64,000 nt of DNA. Source: Phycisphaerae bacterium (GTDB lineage Bacteria > Planctomycetota > Phycisphaerae > Tepidisphaerales > Tepidisphaeraceae). The first letter of the stretch is position 1; each line of letters opens with the position of its first letter. The notes beneath the pieces are model-generated. The model worked only from the letters and a program-made list of their open reading frames with translations. It did no database searches and had not been told where the DNA came from. The stretch lies in contig JAUJNJ010000010.1 of NCBI GenBank assembly GCA_030448225.1, positions 1 to 64,000 of the forward strand, read 5' to 3'. The position numbers and the translations under genes were made by a program. This document shows, piece after piece, positions 39,765 to 48,736 of this stretch.

Positions 39765-40288
39765 CACTGAGTTACGTGCACGCGGGACAGCCGGCCCCTC
39801 GTATCCGTTACAACCGCCGAGCCGGAAAGTTGTGTCCGCCGTCCGGGCGCGGCCGGCACGCAGCATCGCCGGGCACGCTGATGTCAGTTTTTACTTACTT
39901 TGTTCTTTCAAACACGCGAGTTATTAACTACAATCCTGTCGCGGTTTCGGTTCATTCTAGCAGGTTCATCGAGTCCCGGCTCATTTCCGCCGAACCGCGT
40001 CGTGCCCATTTCTCGAAATTGTCGTTGATCGTACGGATCGGAACGTGAGGGGGCTTTGTCGGCGGTCGGCACGAACGCGTGCGACCGCTACGCGATAGCC
40101 TCGGCGGTCGCACGTCGATTCGCAGTCGACGCCCGAACCACCCGTGCATCTCGCGTGTGCCGGCGGGGCTCGTCCTCGTGCATCCGGCATTTCAAATGGA
40201 CGACGCGAGGCGCGGCGCGGGGGTCGCCGCCGAAGCGAGACGGGTCGCCGTTTTCACATCCGGACGAACGGTCTGAGGAGGCCAGAAA
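39765..40288. other. Divergent promoter region, AT-rich
   Basis: Between the PSCyt1 gene (minus) and the PEP-CTERM gene (plus). Bases 39885-39975 are by far the AT-richest stretch nearby and probably contain promoters for the minus-strand pair, but I cannot fix the boxes. GAGGAGG at 40275-40281 is the ribosome-binding site of the plus-strand gene. No supportable gene. Confidence 0.5.
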
Positions 40289-42299
40289 ATGCAGTCCAAC
40301 CATGTCCCGGCCGCGATGCGGCCGAATGTCGCTACTTTATCCGAAGCCGGCCGCCGCCGCCGCCGCCTTTCCGTCGCCGTTGCGGCGTTCGCCGCGGCGT
40401 TCGCCGCCCGCGACGGGCGCGCTGCCACCTACTACTGGGATGCGGTCCCGGACACCACGAACACGCTCGACTACGGGAGCGGCGAGTTCTCGTCAACCGC
40501 CGCCAACTGGTGGACCGGCACCGGCTACATCGGCTGGACGAACGCCGCCGACGTCGCGCAGATCGGCGGCGGCACCTACGGCGGCAAGACGTACCCGGCC
40601 GGCGCGGGCGCGCCGGCGCAGGTGCTGACGTTCGGCGAGAACATCACGCTCAACCAGATCACCCAGGGCGGCGCAAACGCGAGCACCCAACCGGTGACGT
40701 TCCGCAGCGCCGACGGCGCCGACCACACGCTCACGCTCGTCGGGACCAACGCCGGGTTCGGGAACAACTCGAACACCTCTGCGTTCATCGTCGACGTCGT
40801 CGTGACCGGGACCGTCGGCGTGCGGCAGTACAACGCCGGCGTGGTCAACTACACCCGGGCGAACACGTTCACCGGCGGCCAACTGATCACCAACGGCGTC
40901 CTGCGGGCGACCGACGGCGTCGGCCTGCCGTCGAACAACCTGCTCACGATCACGAGCGGCGCGTTCGAGACCAGCGGCACGTTCACCCGACCCGTCGGCA
41001 ACACGCCCGGCGCCGTGCGGCTCCAGGGCGGCGACGGCGGCCGGGGGCAACAGCGGCTTCAGCGCGTTCGGCGGGCCGCTCACGGTGAACCTTGGCGGGC
41101 GCGGCGACGCCCGCAACGATCACGTGGGGCATTCCCGACGGCGTCGCGGGCACCGCGGCCGATTTCAACCCCAACTCGCTCATCCTCAACGCCTCCACCG
41201 CCGACAGCCCGATCACGCTCGCCAACGACCTCGACATGTACCAGGCGTCGGGGGTCCAGAACCGCGGCCTGATGGTCAACTCCGCGACCCAACCGGCGAC
41301 CATCACCGGCCTGATCAGCAGCTCCGGCGCCGGCAGGACCGTGGTCGTGAAGAACGGCGGCGGCACGCTGATCCTGCCCGCGCCAACACCTACGCCGGCG
41401 GCACCCGCATCACGGGCGGAACGCTGGCGGTCGGCAACGACGGCGTCCTCGGCACCGGCGGCCTGGAGGTCGGCGTGACCTCGGCGACGTTCCGCTCGGC
41501 CGATGCCGCCTCGCGGACGCTGGCCAATCCGCTCACGCTGACCACCGGCGGGACCCTCGGCGCGCCTGGCACCGGCGACCTCACGTTCACCGGCGAGGTC
41601 GTGTTCGGCAGCGGGGCCAAGACCGTTACCGTCGACAACAACACGACGAACTTCGCCGGCCCGCTGAACGGGACCGGAGCCCGATGACCAAGGCCGGCCC
41701 CGGCACGCTCGTCTACTCCTTCCTCGACAGCTTCAACGGCTCGTATACGAAGCCGACGGCGGTCAACGCCGGCACGCTGAAGCTTGTCGCCGGGTTCGGC
41801 AACAACCCGATCGTGCTCGCCGAGCATCAGCGTCGCCGCCGGCGCGACGCTCGACGTGACGGGCGTGACCGACGGCTTCCTCGTCGGCAACGCGAGCACC
41901 GGCGGCCAGACGCTCACCGGCACCGGCGGCACGGTCCTCGGGCGGGCCGGCTTCACCGACGGCGGCACGTTCCGGGCGGACCTGGACCTGCCCAGCCCGT
42001 CGACGCCGACCCTCACGTTCGGCGCGCTGACGATCGAGCAGTTCGGCATCGAGACGCTCGCGTTCAGCGGCACGGCCGACGGCACGAGCACCTACGTGCT
42101 CGCGGCGTACCAGTCGCTCGCGGGCAGCTTCGACTCGGTGGTCCTGCCCGAGTCGTACGAGCTGGACTACGGGCCGCGGACGAGCCCCGGGCAGATCACG
42201 ATCACGCCGGTGCCCGAGCCGGGCGCGGCGCTGCTGTCGCTCGGCGGCGGGGCGCTGCTGGTCCGCGGGCGACGGGCGCGGCGGCAGTCGCGGGCGTGA
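40289..42299 (+). CDS. PEP-CTERM protein with autotransporter-type beta-helix repeats, frameshifted
   Basis: Exported repeat protein. ATG 40289 is set by GAGGAGG seven bases upstream. Signal region RRRLSVAVAAFAAAFAA; then ATYYWDAVPDTTNTLDYG and repeats of the autotransporter-associated strand type (NTFTGGQLITNGVLRATDGV, ANTYAGGTRITGGTLAVGND, GAGRTVVVKNGGGTL, KPTAVNAGTLKLVAGFG). The C-terminus has the PEP-CTERM sorting signal: PVPEPGAALLSLGGGALLV then RRARR. Frame changes near 41045, 41095, 41392, 41683 and 41825 link the segments. The sorting signal predicts processing by an exosortase, none of which is encoded in the window. The next gene, 107 bases on, is prepilin-like. Confidence 0.82.
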
Positions 42300-42405
42300 G
42301 CAGCGAAGAACCGCCGGTCCGCCCGCCGCCGCGGCGGGGCCGGCCGGCGGCGTGCGCCTCGACGCGCCCGCGCCGCGTCATCGACGGTCGAAACTGACGG
42401 AACAG

Positions 42406-43278
42406 GTGGAACATGAAGAGCTCACGGCGCGCGGGTTCACCCTCGTCGAACTCCTGGTGGTCATCGGGATCATCGCACTTCTTATCAGCATCCTGCTGCC
42501 GGCCTTGAACCAGGCGCGCGGAGCGGGCGCGCACGCTCAAGTGCCTGTCGAACCTGCGCCAGATCGGCATGGCGGCGGCGATGTACACGAGCGAGTCCAA
42601 GGGGGTACCTGGTCCCCGCCGACGTGTTCGACCCCGCGGGGCGGCGAGCCGTACGGGCGGTCGTGGAGCGACACGTGGGTGACGATCCTCGTCGCCCAGA
42701 AGTTCCTGCCCTACCCGACGACCGGCGACCAGGTGAACCCGCCCAGCGTCGACAACGTCTTCCACTGCCCCGCCGGCGTCCTCGAGGAGTCGCGGATCGC
42801 CGCGATCTCCACCGGCCTGCCGACCAACCGCCGCGACGCGCAGGGGGCGATGGGCTACCTGCACCAGTCGGTCGCGCCCCGCGGGCTGCAGCCCGGGCTC
42901 AACGTATTCTCGTGGTACGGGATCAACGGCTCGTCCGACCCGAACAGCACGAGCATCGCCCACCGCCGGGTCCAACGCGTCGCCGCCGGCACGCGCGGGA
43001 AGCGGAAGGTGACGGCCGTGCGGAGCTCGAGCGAACTGGTGTTCATCTTCGACGGCATCCTCGGCCTGAACCACCAGAGCACCAACGCGAACCGGCTCAA
43101 CGCGCGTCACAACGGCCAGAAGACGACGAACGTCGCGTTCCTCGACGGCCACGCCGAGTCGTTCCCGACGAAGTCGCTGCCCGGCGGCGACGGCAACGCC
43201 AACCCCGCGGGCACCACGTTCGGCCTGACGAACCTCCGCAACTTCGCCTACCCGAAGTGGCGCATCGACCAGCCGTGA
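42406..43278 (+). CDS. Prepilin-type N-terminal cleavage/methylation protein, three +1 indels
   Basis: Pseudopilin-like protein: [18 protein letters not shown] then LLPALNQAR. GTG 42406 keeps the frame; ATG 42413 would give the more typical start MKSSRRAG directly before FTLVE if one T were missing near 42433. Three single extra bases (after GCGCGC near 42520; in a five-G run near 42602; in a four-G run near 42645) sum to three and restore the frame; corrected, the middle reads RARTLKCLSNLRQIGMAAAM and SESKGYLVPADVFD. The C-terminal block VAFLDGHAESFPTKSLPGG is the DUF1559-like H-x-DG type. Follows the PEP-CTERM gene on the same strand; a strong terminator lies after it at 43374. Confidence 0.86.
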   Translation: MEHEELTARGFTLVELLVVIGIIALLISILLPALNQARGAGAHAQVPVEPAPDRHGGGDVHERVQGGTWSPPTCSTPRGGEPYGRSWSDTWVTILVAQKFLPYPTTGDQVNPPSVDNVFHCPAGVLEESRIAAISTGLPTNRRDAQGAMGYLHQSVAPRGLQPGLNVFSWYGINGSSDPNSTSIAHRRVQRVAAGTRGKRKVTAVRSSSELVFIFDGILGLNHQSTNANRLNARHNGQKTTNVAFLDGHAESFPTKSLPGGDGNANPAGTTFGLTNLRNFAYPKWRIDQP

Positions 43279-43373
43279 CGTGCGACGTGCGAGCGTCGAC
43301 GGCCCGCGATCCGATCGACGCGCCGGAAGTGACGCCGTCGCTCGAGGCAATTCCGAAACGGAGACCATGACCA

Positions 43374-43415
43374 AAGGCCCCGGGCGGCGAAGGAAGCTTC
43401 GCCGGCCGGGGCCTT
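43374..43415. terminator. Strong hairpin terminator between convergent genes
   Basis: Arms 43374-43392 (AAGGCCCCGGGCGGCGAAG) and 43397-43415 pair at 18 of 19 positions around the loop GAAG. There is no long T-tract on either side; the ends AAGG/CCTT give a short A/T edge. Placed between the prepilin-like gene and the convergent dacB-like gene, it can serve both. Confidence 0.75.
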
Positions 43416-43476
43416 GTCACATCCCACGCACGCGGCCACGCCGGGGCGTGTGCGGCGTCGTTGGAGGATAGCCCGT

Positions 43477-45126
43477 TCATCGCTGCTGCGCGACGGCCGG
43501 GCGGGTCGCCGGGGCGGTCGCGGGGACGCTCCGAAGGTCCGGCCAGGCGACGAGGAGGCGGATCGCCTCGTCCTGTAGCGCCTCGTACGGCTTCACGCTG
43601 CCGTCGATCCCGTTGTAGATGAACGAGAACGCCAGCCACCGCCCGCCGCGGGTGCGGACGTAGCCGCTGCACGCGCGCACGCCGCCGATGAAGCCGGTCT
43701 TGGCGAAGACGTGGCCGGCGACGTCGGTGAGGCGCTTGCCGAGCGTGCCGTCGCGGCCGGCGACCGAGAGGCTGTCGCGGAAGACGCCGCCGTCGCGGTG
43801 GGCGAACATCCGCACGAGCAGGTCGCTCATCAGGCGGGCCGTCACCCGATTGTCGCGGCTGAGGCCCGAGCCGTCGGCGACGACGAGGCCGGCGTCGTCG
43901 ATGCCGCTGCGCCGCAGGAACCCGCGGACGGCCTCGCCCCCCGCCTCCCACGAGCCCGGCTCGTCGCGCCCCGCGTCGGCGCGGTGCTGGCGGCCGAGCA
44001 TCTTGCAGAACGCCTCGGCGAAGACGTTCTGGCTGTTCTTGTTGATCCGCCACAGCGCGTCGGGCATCGCCGTCTCGTGCGTCGCGACGATCGCGTCCGC
44101 CGGCGGCACGAGCGACCCGCCGAGCGGCTTGTCCGCGCGCCTGATCTCCCCCTCGATCCGAATCCCGCGCGAGGCGAGGTGCGTGCGGAGCGCGTCGGCG
44201 AAGAAGTGCGCGGGGTCGGTGACGGCCTTGCTCTCCAGCGCCGTCCGCTTCGTCACCGCGCCGCTCAGCGTGAACACCGGCGCTTCCGGCTCGCGCACGA
44301 TGGCGGCCTCGGGGCCCGCGCCGGTCGTGACCTTGTTGAGGATCTTCACCCCCGCCGTCGGCGGCATCACCGCGAACGCCGCGGGCGCGCCCTTCGCGGC
44401 CGCGGGGGTGAGGGTGACGTCGATGCAGTTGTCGTTGAAGTTCAGACCCGCGACCGGCGCGGCGTACCAGTCACCGCGGAACGACTTGCTCCACGACGGG
44501 TGCGTGAGCTGATCGTCCAGCGCGCCGCCGTAGTAGTAGAGATCGCCGCGGACGCGTTCGACGCCCCGCCGCTTCAGCGCGTCGGCCCACGCGTCGAGAA
44601 TCGTGAGGGGCGTGCCGCCCGCCTTCTTGGCGATCGTCGGGTCGCCGGTGGCGGGGTCGCCGGTGCCGATCAGCCAGAGGTCGTCGCCGTCGATCGCGAG
44701 GTACGTCTTGAACGCGTGGCCCGCGCCGAAGCGGTCGAGGTCGGCGGCGCTCGTCGGGAGCTTCATGTTGCTCGCCGGCAGCACCGGCCGGTCGGCGTCG
44801 CTCGCGTACAACTCGCGGCCCGAGGCGATGTCGACGACGCGGGCGCCGTAGTGGACGCTGCCGTCGTCGCGGCGGTGCAGCGTCTCCGACAGCCTCCGCG
44901 CCAGCGCCGCCTCCGCCCCCGCGGGCGGCGGCGGCGGCGCGGCCGCCCCGCGACCGGCGGCCGCGCACCCGGTCTGAAGGAGCGAGAGGACGACGAGTGA
45001 CAACAACACTCGCGTTGCTGCGAATCGCCGGGCGGCGTAGCCCCCTCCGCCCCGTTTGGCTGTCGCCCCAAAGGGTCCGCTGCATGGGAGGTATAGTCTT
45101 CTGAAGCTCGACCGCGAAAGGTTCAT
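43477..45126 (-). CDS. dacB: D-alanyl-D-alanine carboxypeptidase/endopeptidase (PBP4, peptidase S13)
   Basis: 549-residue class C penicillin-binding protein that removes terminal D-Ala or opens cross-links in peptidoglycan. Active-site motifs: SNMK (119-122, the SxxK nucleophile and base), SRDN (423-426, SxN motif within DGSGLSRDNRVT) and KTG (477-479, AKTGFIGG). A signal LLSLVVLSLLQTGC could be lipoprotein-type, though its -3 residue is unusual. The N-terminus is long and basic; a start at ATG 45126 overlaps the stop of the upstream amidase gene as ATGA, which supports coupled translation. A Pro-rich linker follows the Cys. Third gene of a cell-wall operon. Planctomycetes were once said to lack peptidoglycan; this gene and its partners agree with its presence. 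Confidence 0.95.
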   Translation of the reverse strand: MNLSRSSFRRLYLPCSGPFGATAKRGGGGYAARRFAATRVLLSLVVLSLLQTGCAAAGRGAAAPPPPPAGAEAALARRLSETLHRRDDGSVHYGARVVDIASGRELYASDADRPVLPASNMKLPTSAADLDRFGAGHAFKTYLAIDGDDLWLIGTGDPATGDPTIAKKAGGTPLTILDAWADALKRRGVERVRGDLYYYGGALDDQLTHPSWSKSFRGDWYAAPVAGLNFNDNCIDVTLTPAAAKGAPAAFAVMPPTAGVKILNKVTTGAGPEAAIVREPEAPVFTLSGAVTKRTALESKAVTDPAHFFADALRTHLASRGIRIEGEIRRADKPLGGSLVPPADAIVATHETAMPDALWRINKNSQNVFAEAFCKMLGRQHRADAGRDEPGSWEAGGEAVRGFLRRSGIDDAGLVVADGSGLSRDNRVTARLMSDLLVRMFAHRDGGVFRDSLSVAGRDGTLGKRLTDVAGHVFAKTGFIGGVRACSGYVRTRGGRWLAFSFIYNGIDGSVKPYEALQDEAIRLLVAWPDLRSVPATAPATRPAVAQQR

Positions 45127-46277
45127 CGGATCGCCTCCCCGGTCGTCTTCGCGGTGGCACGCGCCGTCGGCTGCGTGGTCGGGGCTGTCGTCGGACCGCC
45201 GTGCGGCTCACTCCGGATCGTGCCCGCCGCCGACTTGCGCGGCTTGCCCATCAGCTTGCGGGCGCTGTCGATGACGTGATCCCACTGAAACGCCGGCCCC
45301 GGGTCGCTCTTGTTCTTCTGCACGTGGTAGTGGCCGATCACGCCCTGGTACTCCTCCCACTGCGCGTCGGTCAGCACGTGGGGGATGAGTTGGCCCTGCT
45401 CGTCGCGCGGGTAGTCGCACTCGATCTTCGGCAGCACCGTGCAGAGGGCGGCGGTGAGCTTGATGAGGGAGGCGTACTGCTGCGGGGTGAAGTCGTACTG
45501 CCGCCGCGGCGAGCCTTGGATCTCGCCCACGACAAGTTCGTTCCGCGCCGGGCGGCCGACGAAGTCCTTCGTCCGCACGCCGGTGCCGAGCGACTTCGGC
45601 AGCGTGATGCGGGTGCGGCCGTCGTCGTCCTTCGCGTACCACGCCTTGAACGGGTCGACCTCCCCGCTGGCGTAGGCGCCGAGGTTGGCGATCTCGATGC
45701 CGACCGAGCGGTGATTGGACTTCGTCGCGTGCCACGACGCGTCCTTCACGTCGAGCGTCTGGTAGATCGTGCCGTCGATGTCGAGCATGAAGTGGACGCT
45801 GAGGCCGCGCATGTCGTGCAACACGCGGAAGCACCGCTCGCTCGTGCCGGCCACGTCGTAGTGCAGGACGAATTGGTCCACCTTGTCCTGCACGAGCGCC
45901 AGCGGCCACCCACCGCCGCGCACCTGCTCGGCCTCCTGCGTGGTCAGGACCTTCGTGCGCGTGCCGTAGCGGTTGGGCGCGTCGAGTTGCATCCGCTTCG
46001 GCTGCGTCGCCGCCGCCTGCGTGGTGGCCGCCCACGACGCCTGCTCGGGCGGCGCGAACCGCCGCTCCACGCGATAGGCGTCGTAGCCGCCGGGGTCGGT
46101 CCAGAGGACGACGGGGGCGCCGGTGCGGAACAACTGCCCCGCCACCACGATCTCGTCGCCGTAACGCTTGACCGGCGTGCCCGGCTTCACGCCGCGGCGC
46201 GAGGCGCAGCCGATCGACAGGCCGGCGCAACACAGGATCAGGACGGTGATGACGCTGCGTCGGAGCGGTATCGACAT
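45123..46277 (-). CDS. N-acetylmuramoyl-L-alanine amidase (Amidase_2, AmiD/AmpD type), lipoprotein-like
   Basis: 384-residue zinc amidase cutting the bond between muramic acid and the stem peptide. Signal with lipoprotein-like LSIGC. A first section (about residues 30-115; VKRYGDEIVVAGQLFRTGAP) precedes the catalytic domain: DQFVLHYDVAG (first His ligand), GLSVHFMLDIDGTIYQTLD, KDASWHATKSNHRSVGIEIA, and GVIGHYHVQKNKSDPGPAF with the second His and the Asp. A Thr/Pro-rich tail follows. The stop overlaps the start of the PBP4 gene; the second amidase gene lies 86 bases upstream on the same strand. Confidence 0.94.
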   Translation of the reverse strand: MSIPLRRSVITVLILCCAGLSIGCASRRGVKPGTPVKRYGDEIVVAGQLFRTGAPVVLWTDPGGYDAYRVERRFAPPEQASWAATTQAAATQPKRMQLDAPNRYGTRTKVLTTQEAEQVRGGGWPLALVQDKVDQFVLHYDVAGTSERCFRVLHDMRGLSVHFMLDIDGTIYQTLDVKDASWHATKSNHRSVGIEIANLGAYASGEVDPFKAWYAKDDDGRTRITLPKSLGTGVRTKDFVGRPARNELVVGEIQGSPRRQYDFTPQQYASLIKLTAALCTVLPKIECDYPRDEQGQLIPHVLTDAQWEEYQGVIGHYHVQKNKSDPGPAFQWDHVIDSARKLMGKPRKSAAGTIRSEPHGGPTTAPTTQPTARATAKTTGEAIR

Positions 46278-46363
46278 GGGGCGAATCTCGGTAAGCGAAA
46301 CGCCCGCGCGCGGGCGCGGACCGGGCGCGACTTTACCCGCACCGCGTTATTAATGGAATGTCG

Positions 46364-47074
46364 TCAGCGGGCCGGGCGGGTGTCGGGCGCCGTCCGCGCG
46401 ATGCGCGTCGTCGGGCCGTTCGGGAGCGGGTCGCGGTAGACGATCTCCGGCCGGTGCCCTTCGCGCAGGGCGGCCGCCCACTTCTGGATCGAGCCGTCCT
46501 CAATGTAGCGGTAGAGGTCGCGGCCGGGGCAGACGGTTTGGCCGTTCACGCGGTCGTTGTGCCCGGCGATGTCCGACGTCGGGATGTCGAGCGTGTGACC
46601 CAGCCACGCGACGAGGCGCACGAGGCTGTCGAGTTGCTCGGGGCTCATCCGCTGCTGCTCGAAGTTGCCCATGAGTTCAACGCCGACGTGCCCCTGCAGC
46701 GCGTACTGCGTGTTCGACTCCGGCTCGTACCGCAGCGACCGCCCCTCGTAAATCGTGCCGTCGGGCGCGATGAGGAAGTGGTACGGCAGGTCCGGCCACT
46801 TCTTCTCCCGCTGCCCCCACGCCTGCATGTTCCGGACGAACACCTCCGGCGTCGTCTTCCCCGTCCACAGCGTGCCGGCGTGATGGATCGTGATGAACTT
46901 CGGCGTGTGCGCCCGCGCGTCCGGGATCGGCTGCGCCTTCGAACCCCAGTCCGCCGCGGCCACGATGAGCGGCTTGTCCACCACTGCCGGCCGCGCCGGC
47001 CGTCCGCCCGACGTGGCGCAACCGGCCGCCGCAACACCGCACAAGAACCAGAGTAGATACGGGTTGTGGGACAT
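46364..47074 (-). CDS. N-acetylmuramoyl-L-alanine amidase (PGRP/Amidase_2 type), lipoprotein-like
   Basis: 236-residue exported amidase, first gene of the cell-wall operon. Lipobox-like VAAAGC after a short signal. The domain is of the peptidoglycan-recognition/T7 lysozyme type: FITIHHAGTLWTGK (zinc His), PYHFLIAPDGTIYEGRSL, GHVGVELMGNFEQQRMSPEQ, SDIAGHNDRVNGQTVCPGRD with His and the Cys typical of PGRP zinc sites, then DLYRYIEDG. Unlike its downstream neighbour it has no N-terminal extra domain, so the two amidases are not recent duplicates. Probable promoter region immediately upstream at 47075-47200. Confidence 0.95.
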   Translation of the reverse strand: MSHNPYLLWFLCGVAAAGCATSGGRPARPAVVDKPLIVAAADWGSKAQPIPDARAHTPKFITIHHAGTLWTGKTTPEVFVRNMQAWGQREKKWPDLPYHFLIAPDGTIYEGRSLRYEPESNTQYALQGHVGVELMGNFEQQRMSPEQLDSLVRLVAWLGHTLDIPTSDIAGHNDRVNGQTVCPGRDLYRYIEDGSIQKWAAALREGHRPEIVYRDPLPNGPTTRIARTAPDTRPAR

Positions 47075-47669
47075 GCTGCTCGACCTTAACGTTCAACCGG
47101 CGGCGGAGGTGGCGGCTGCGGCAACGATTGCTTGCACGTTCGTCAATAGAAATAGAATATATCGCCCGCGTGTTTAATCCGCGAGCCGCAGACTTCGGCT
47201 GCCCCGGAGCTTCGCGTTCCGCCCTGACCTCCCCCTTTCGCGGAACTGCAGCAGAGGGCCCGCCCGCCGGCTCTCGGGCGCCGCCGTGCCGTGTTGGATG
47301 GCCGGACCCGCGACGCCGGCTAATCCGATGCTGGGCTCCCGGCGGGCGCGTCAGCGTTGCCTCCTATCGAGCGGAGCACCTGCCGCAGTAACGGCCACCC
47401 ATCGGTGCAAAATATCTCAGTTCCACGTGAAAATTCGCACACAATTCTCCTGAGCTTCACGTTGGCACGGTGATATAGTTCAGTAGATAGATCCTGCGTC
47501 AAGAAGCGGGGGCGGGCGACAGAGTTTTCACCGACTGTTGAGTCTTGGGTGTGAGGCGGAGGAAGCGGCGAACCGCCGCTGAGGGGCGGGGCAGCAACTT
47601 CGCGGTTGGTCCAGGGCACACTTCGATTGTTCGTTGTCGCGGTGAAGAATTCGGCCGAGGAGTTTAAGC
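47075..47669. other. Divergent promoter region of amidase operon and prepilin-like gene
   Basis: Contains AT-richer patches near 47130-47165 and 47405-47480. AGGAG at 47657 is the ribosome-binding site of the prepilin-like gene. A possible plus-strand promoter is listed separately. No supportable gene. Confidence 0.5.
47132..47160 (+). promoter_or_regulatory. Possible sigma-70-type promoter
   Basis: TTGCAC (47132-47137), a 17-base spacer and GAATAT (47155-47160) fit the primary sigma consensus moderately in otherwise GC-rich DNA. It would leave a leader of about 500 bases before the prepilin-like gene, which weakens the call; the AT-rich patch may instead serve the opposite operon. Confidence 0.2.
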
Positions 47670-48497
47670 ATGAAATTCGCCAGTCGAGCCCGTTCCGCCG
47701 CGCCGCGCTGCCGCGCCTCCCGTGGCCGCGGCTTCACGCTCGTGGAACTGCTCGTCGTCATCGGGATCATCGCGCTGCTGATCTCGATTCTGCTCCCGGC
47801 GCTGAACAAGGCCCGCGAGCAGGCGCGAAAGGTCGCCTGCGCGAGCAACCTGAAGACGCTCGGAGCCGCAATCTTCATCTACGCGGGCGAGTACAAGGGC
47901 AAGACGCCCCAGCACGTGACCAACGGCTCGCCGCTCGCGTGGCTGTTCGACCTCCCGCTGGAGACGCGCGACGCGCTCAACCGGTACGGGACCGTCCGCG
48001 ACACGCTCTACTGCCCGGGCAACGCCGACACGCAGAACGTCGACGGCCTCTACTGGTACCCGAGCGGCCGCGCGACCGGGTCGAATCAACACTGCGCCAC
48101 CGGCTACCAGATGTTGTGGCGCAAGCCGCCGCGTCGCGGCACCGGTCCGCAGCCGACGCCCCCGATGAACGGGCTGGGCCCGGTGCTACTCTACGGGCGC
48201 AAGTACGTGGAGAAGATCACCGAGAAGCAGACGCTGACGATTGCCGGGCGGCAGGAGGTCCGCGTCGGCTCCGAACTGGAGGTCGCGACCGACATGGTCA
48301 ACTCGATCATCGGCCCGCCCGAGAAGTTCGAGAGCGCCCAGGGCGGGTTCGGCGAGCGCCATCGCACGGCGCACATGCGCGGCGAAAAGCCTGCCGGTGG
48401 GAACATCCTGTTCCTTGACGGCCACGTGAGCTGGCGCAACTGGGAGGAAATGAAGTTCCAGTGCCAAGACGGATCGCGGAACCGGTACTACTTCTGA
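47670..48497 (+). CDS. Prepilin-type N-terminal cleavage/methylation protein
   Basis: Intact 275-residue pseudopilin-like protein. ATG 47670 follows AGGAG at good spacing. A basic leader of about 20 residues (CRASRGRG) precedes [18 protein letters not shown] and [14 protein letters not shown], so cleavage before Phe and N-methylation are predicted. The outer domain contains [10 protein letters not shown], a WYPSG stretch and a C-terminal [19 protein letters not shown] block. No transmembrane segment besides the N-terminal helix. The PEP-CTERM gene begins 240 bases downstream on the same strand. Confidence 0.93.
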   Translation: MKFASRARSAAPRCRASRGRGFTLVELLVVIGIIALLISILLPALNKAREQARKVACASNLKTLGAAIFIYAGEYKGKTPQHVTNGSPLAWLFDLPLETRDALNRYGTVRDTLYCPGNADTQNVDGLYWYPSGRATGSNQHCATGYQMLWRKPPRRGTGPQPTPPMNGLGPVLLYGRKYVEKITEKQTLTIAGRQEVRVGSELEVATDMVNSIIGPPEKFESAQGGFGERHRTAHMRGEKPAGGNILFLDGHVSWRNWEEMKFQCQDGSRNRYYF

Positions 48498-48736
48498 ACG
48501 TATGATTGATGCACGACCAACGACCACTTCCCCTGTTCAATTTGCGGCCATGGCGGTGACGATCACCCCCGTAACGGCCGAGTTCGGTGTCGAACGTTAA
48601 CGACAGCAGGCGCGCGGGTGCCCGGCCGGTGGGAGCCGGAACGCGTCCGTCAAATGCCGCGCCGGCTCATGTGTCCGTGTCCGATCGGTAGTCCGCCTGC
48701 GTAACCGCGGGTGCCGGTATCTAGGTGGAGAGCGAG

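Noticed and set aside
42519..42648. Programmed ribosomal frameshifting in the prepilin-like gene and elsewhere
   Set aside because: Frame changes are too many, in both directions, and lack slippery heptamers with downstream structures; three single-base excesses in G-runs or GCGCGC fit indel errors.
47460..47480. Sigma-54-type promoter (TTGGCACGG) before the prepilin-like gene
   Set aside because: The -24-like TGGCAC is present but no TTGC lies at the required distance.
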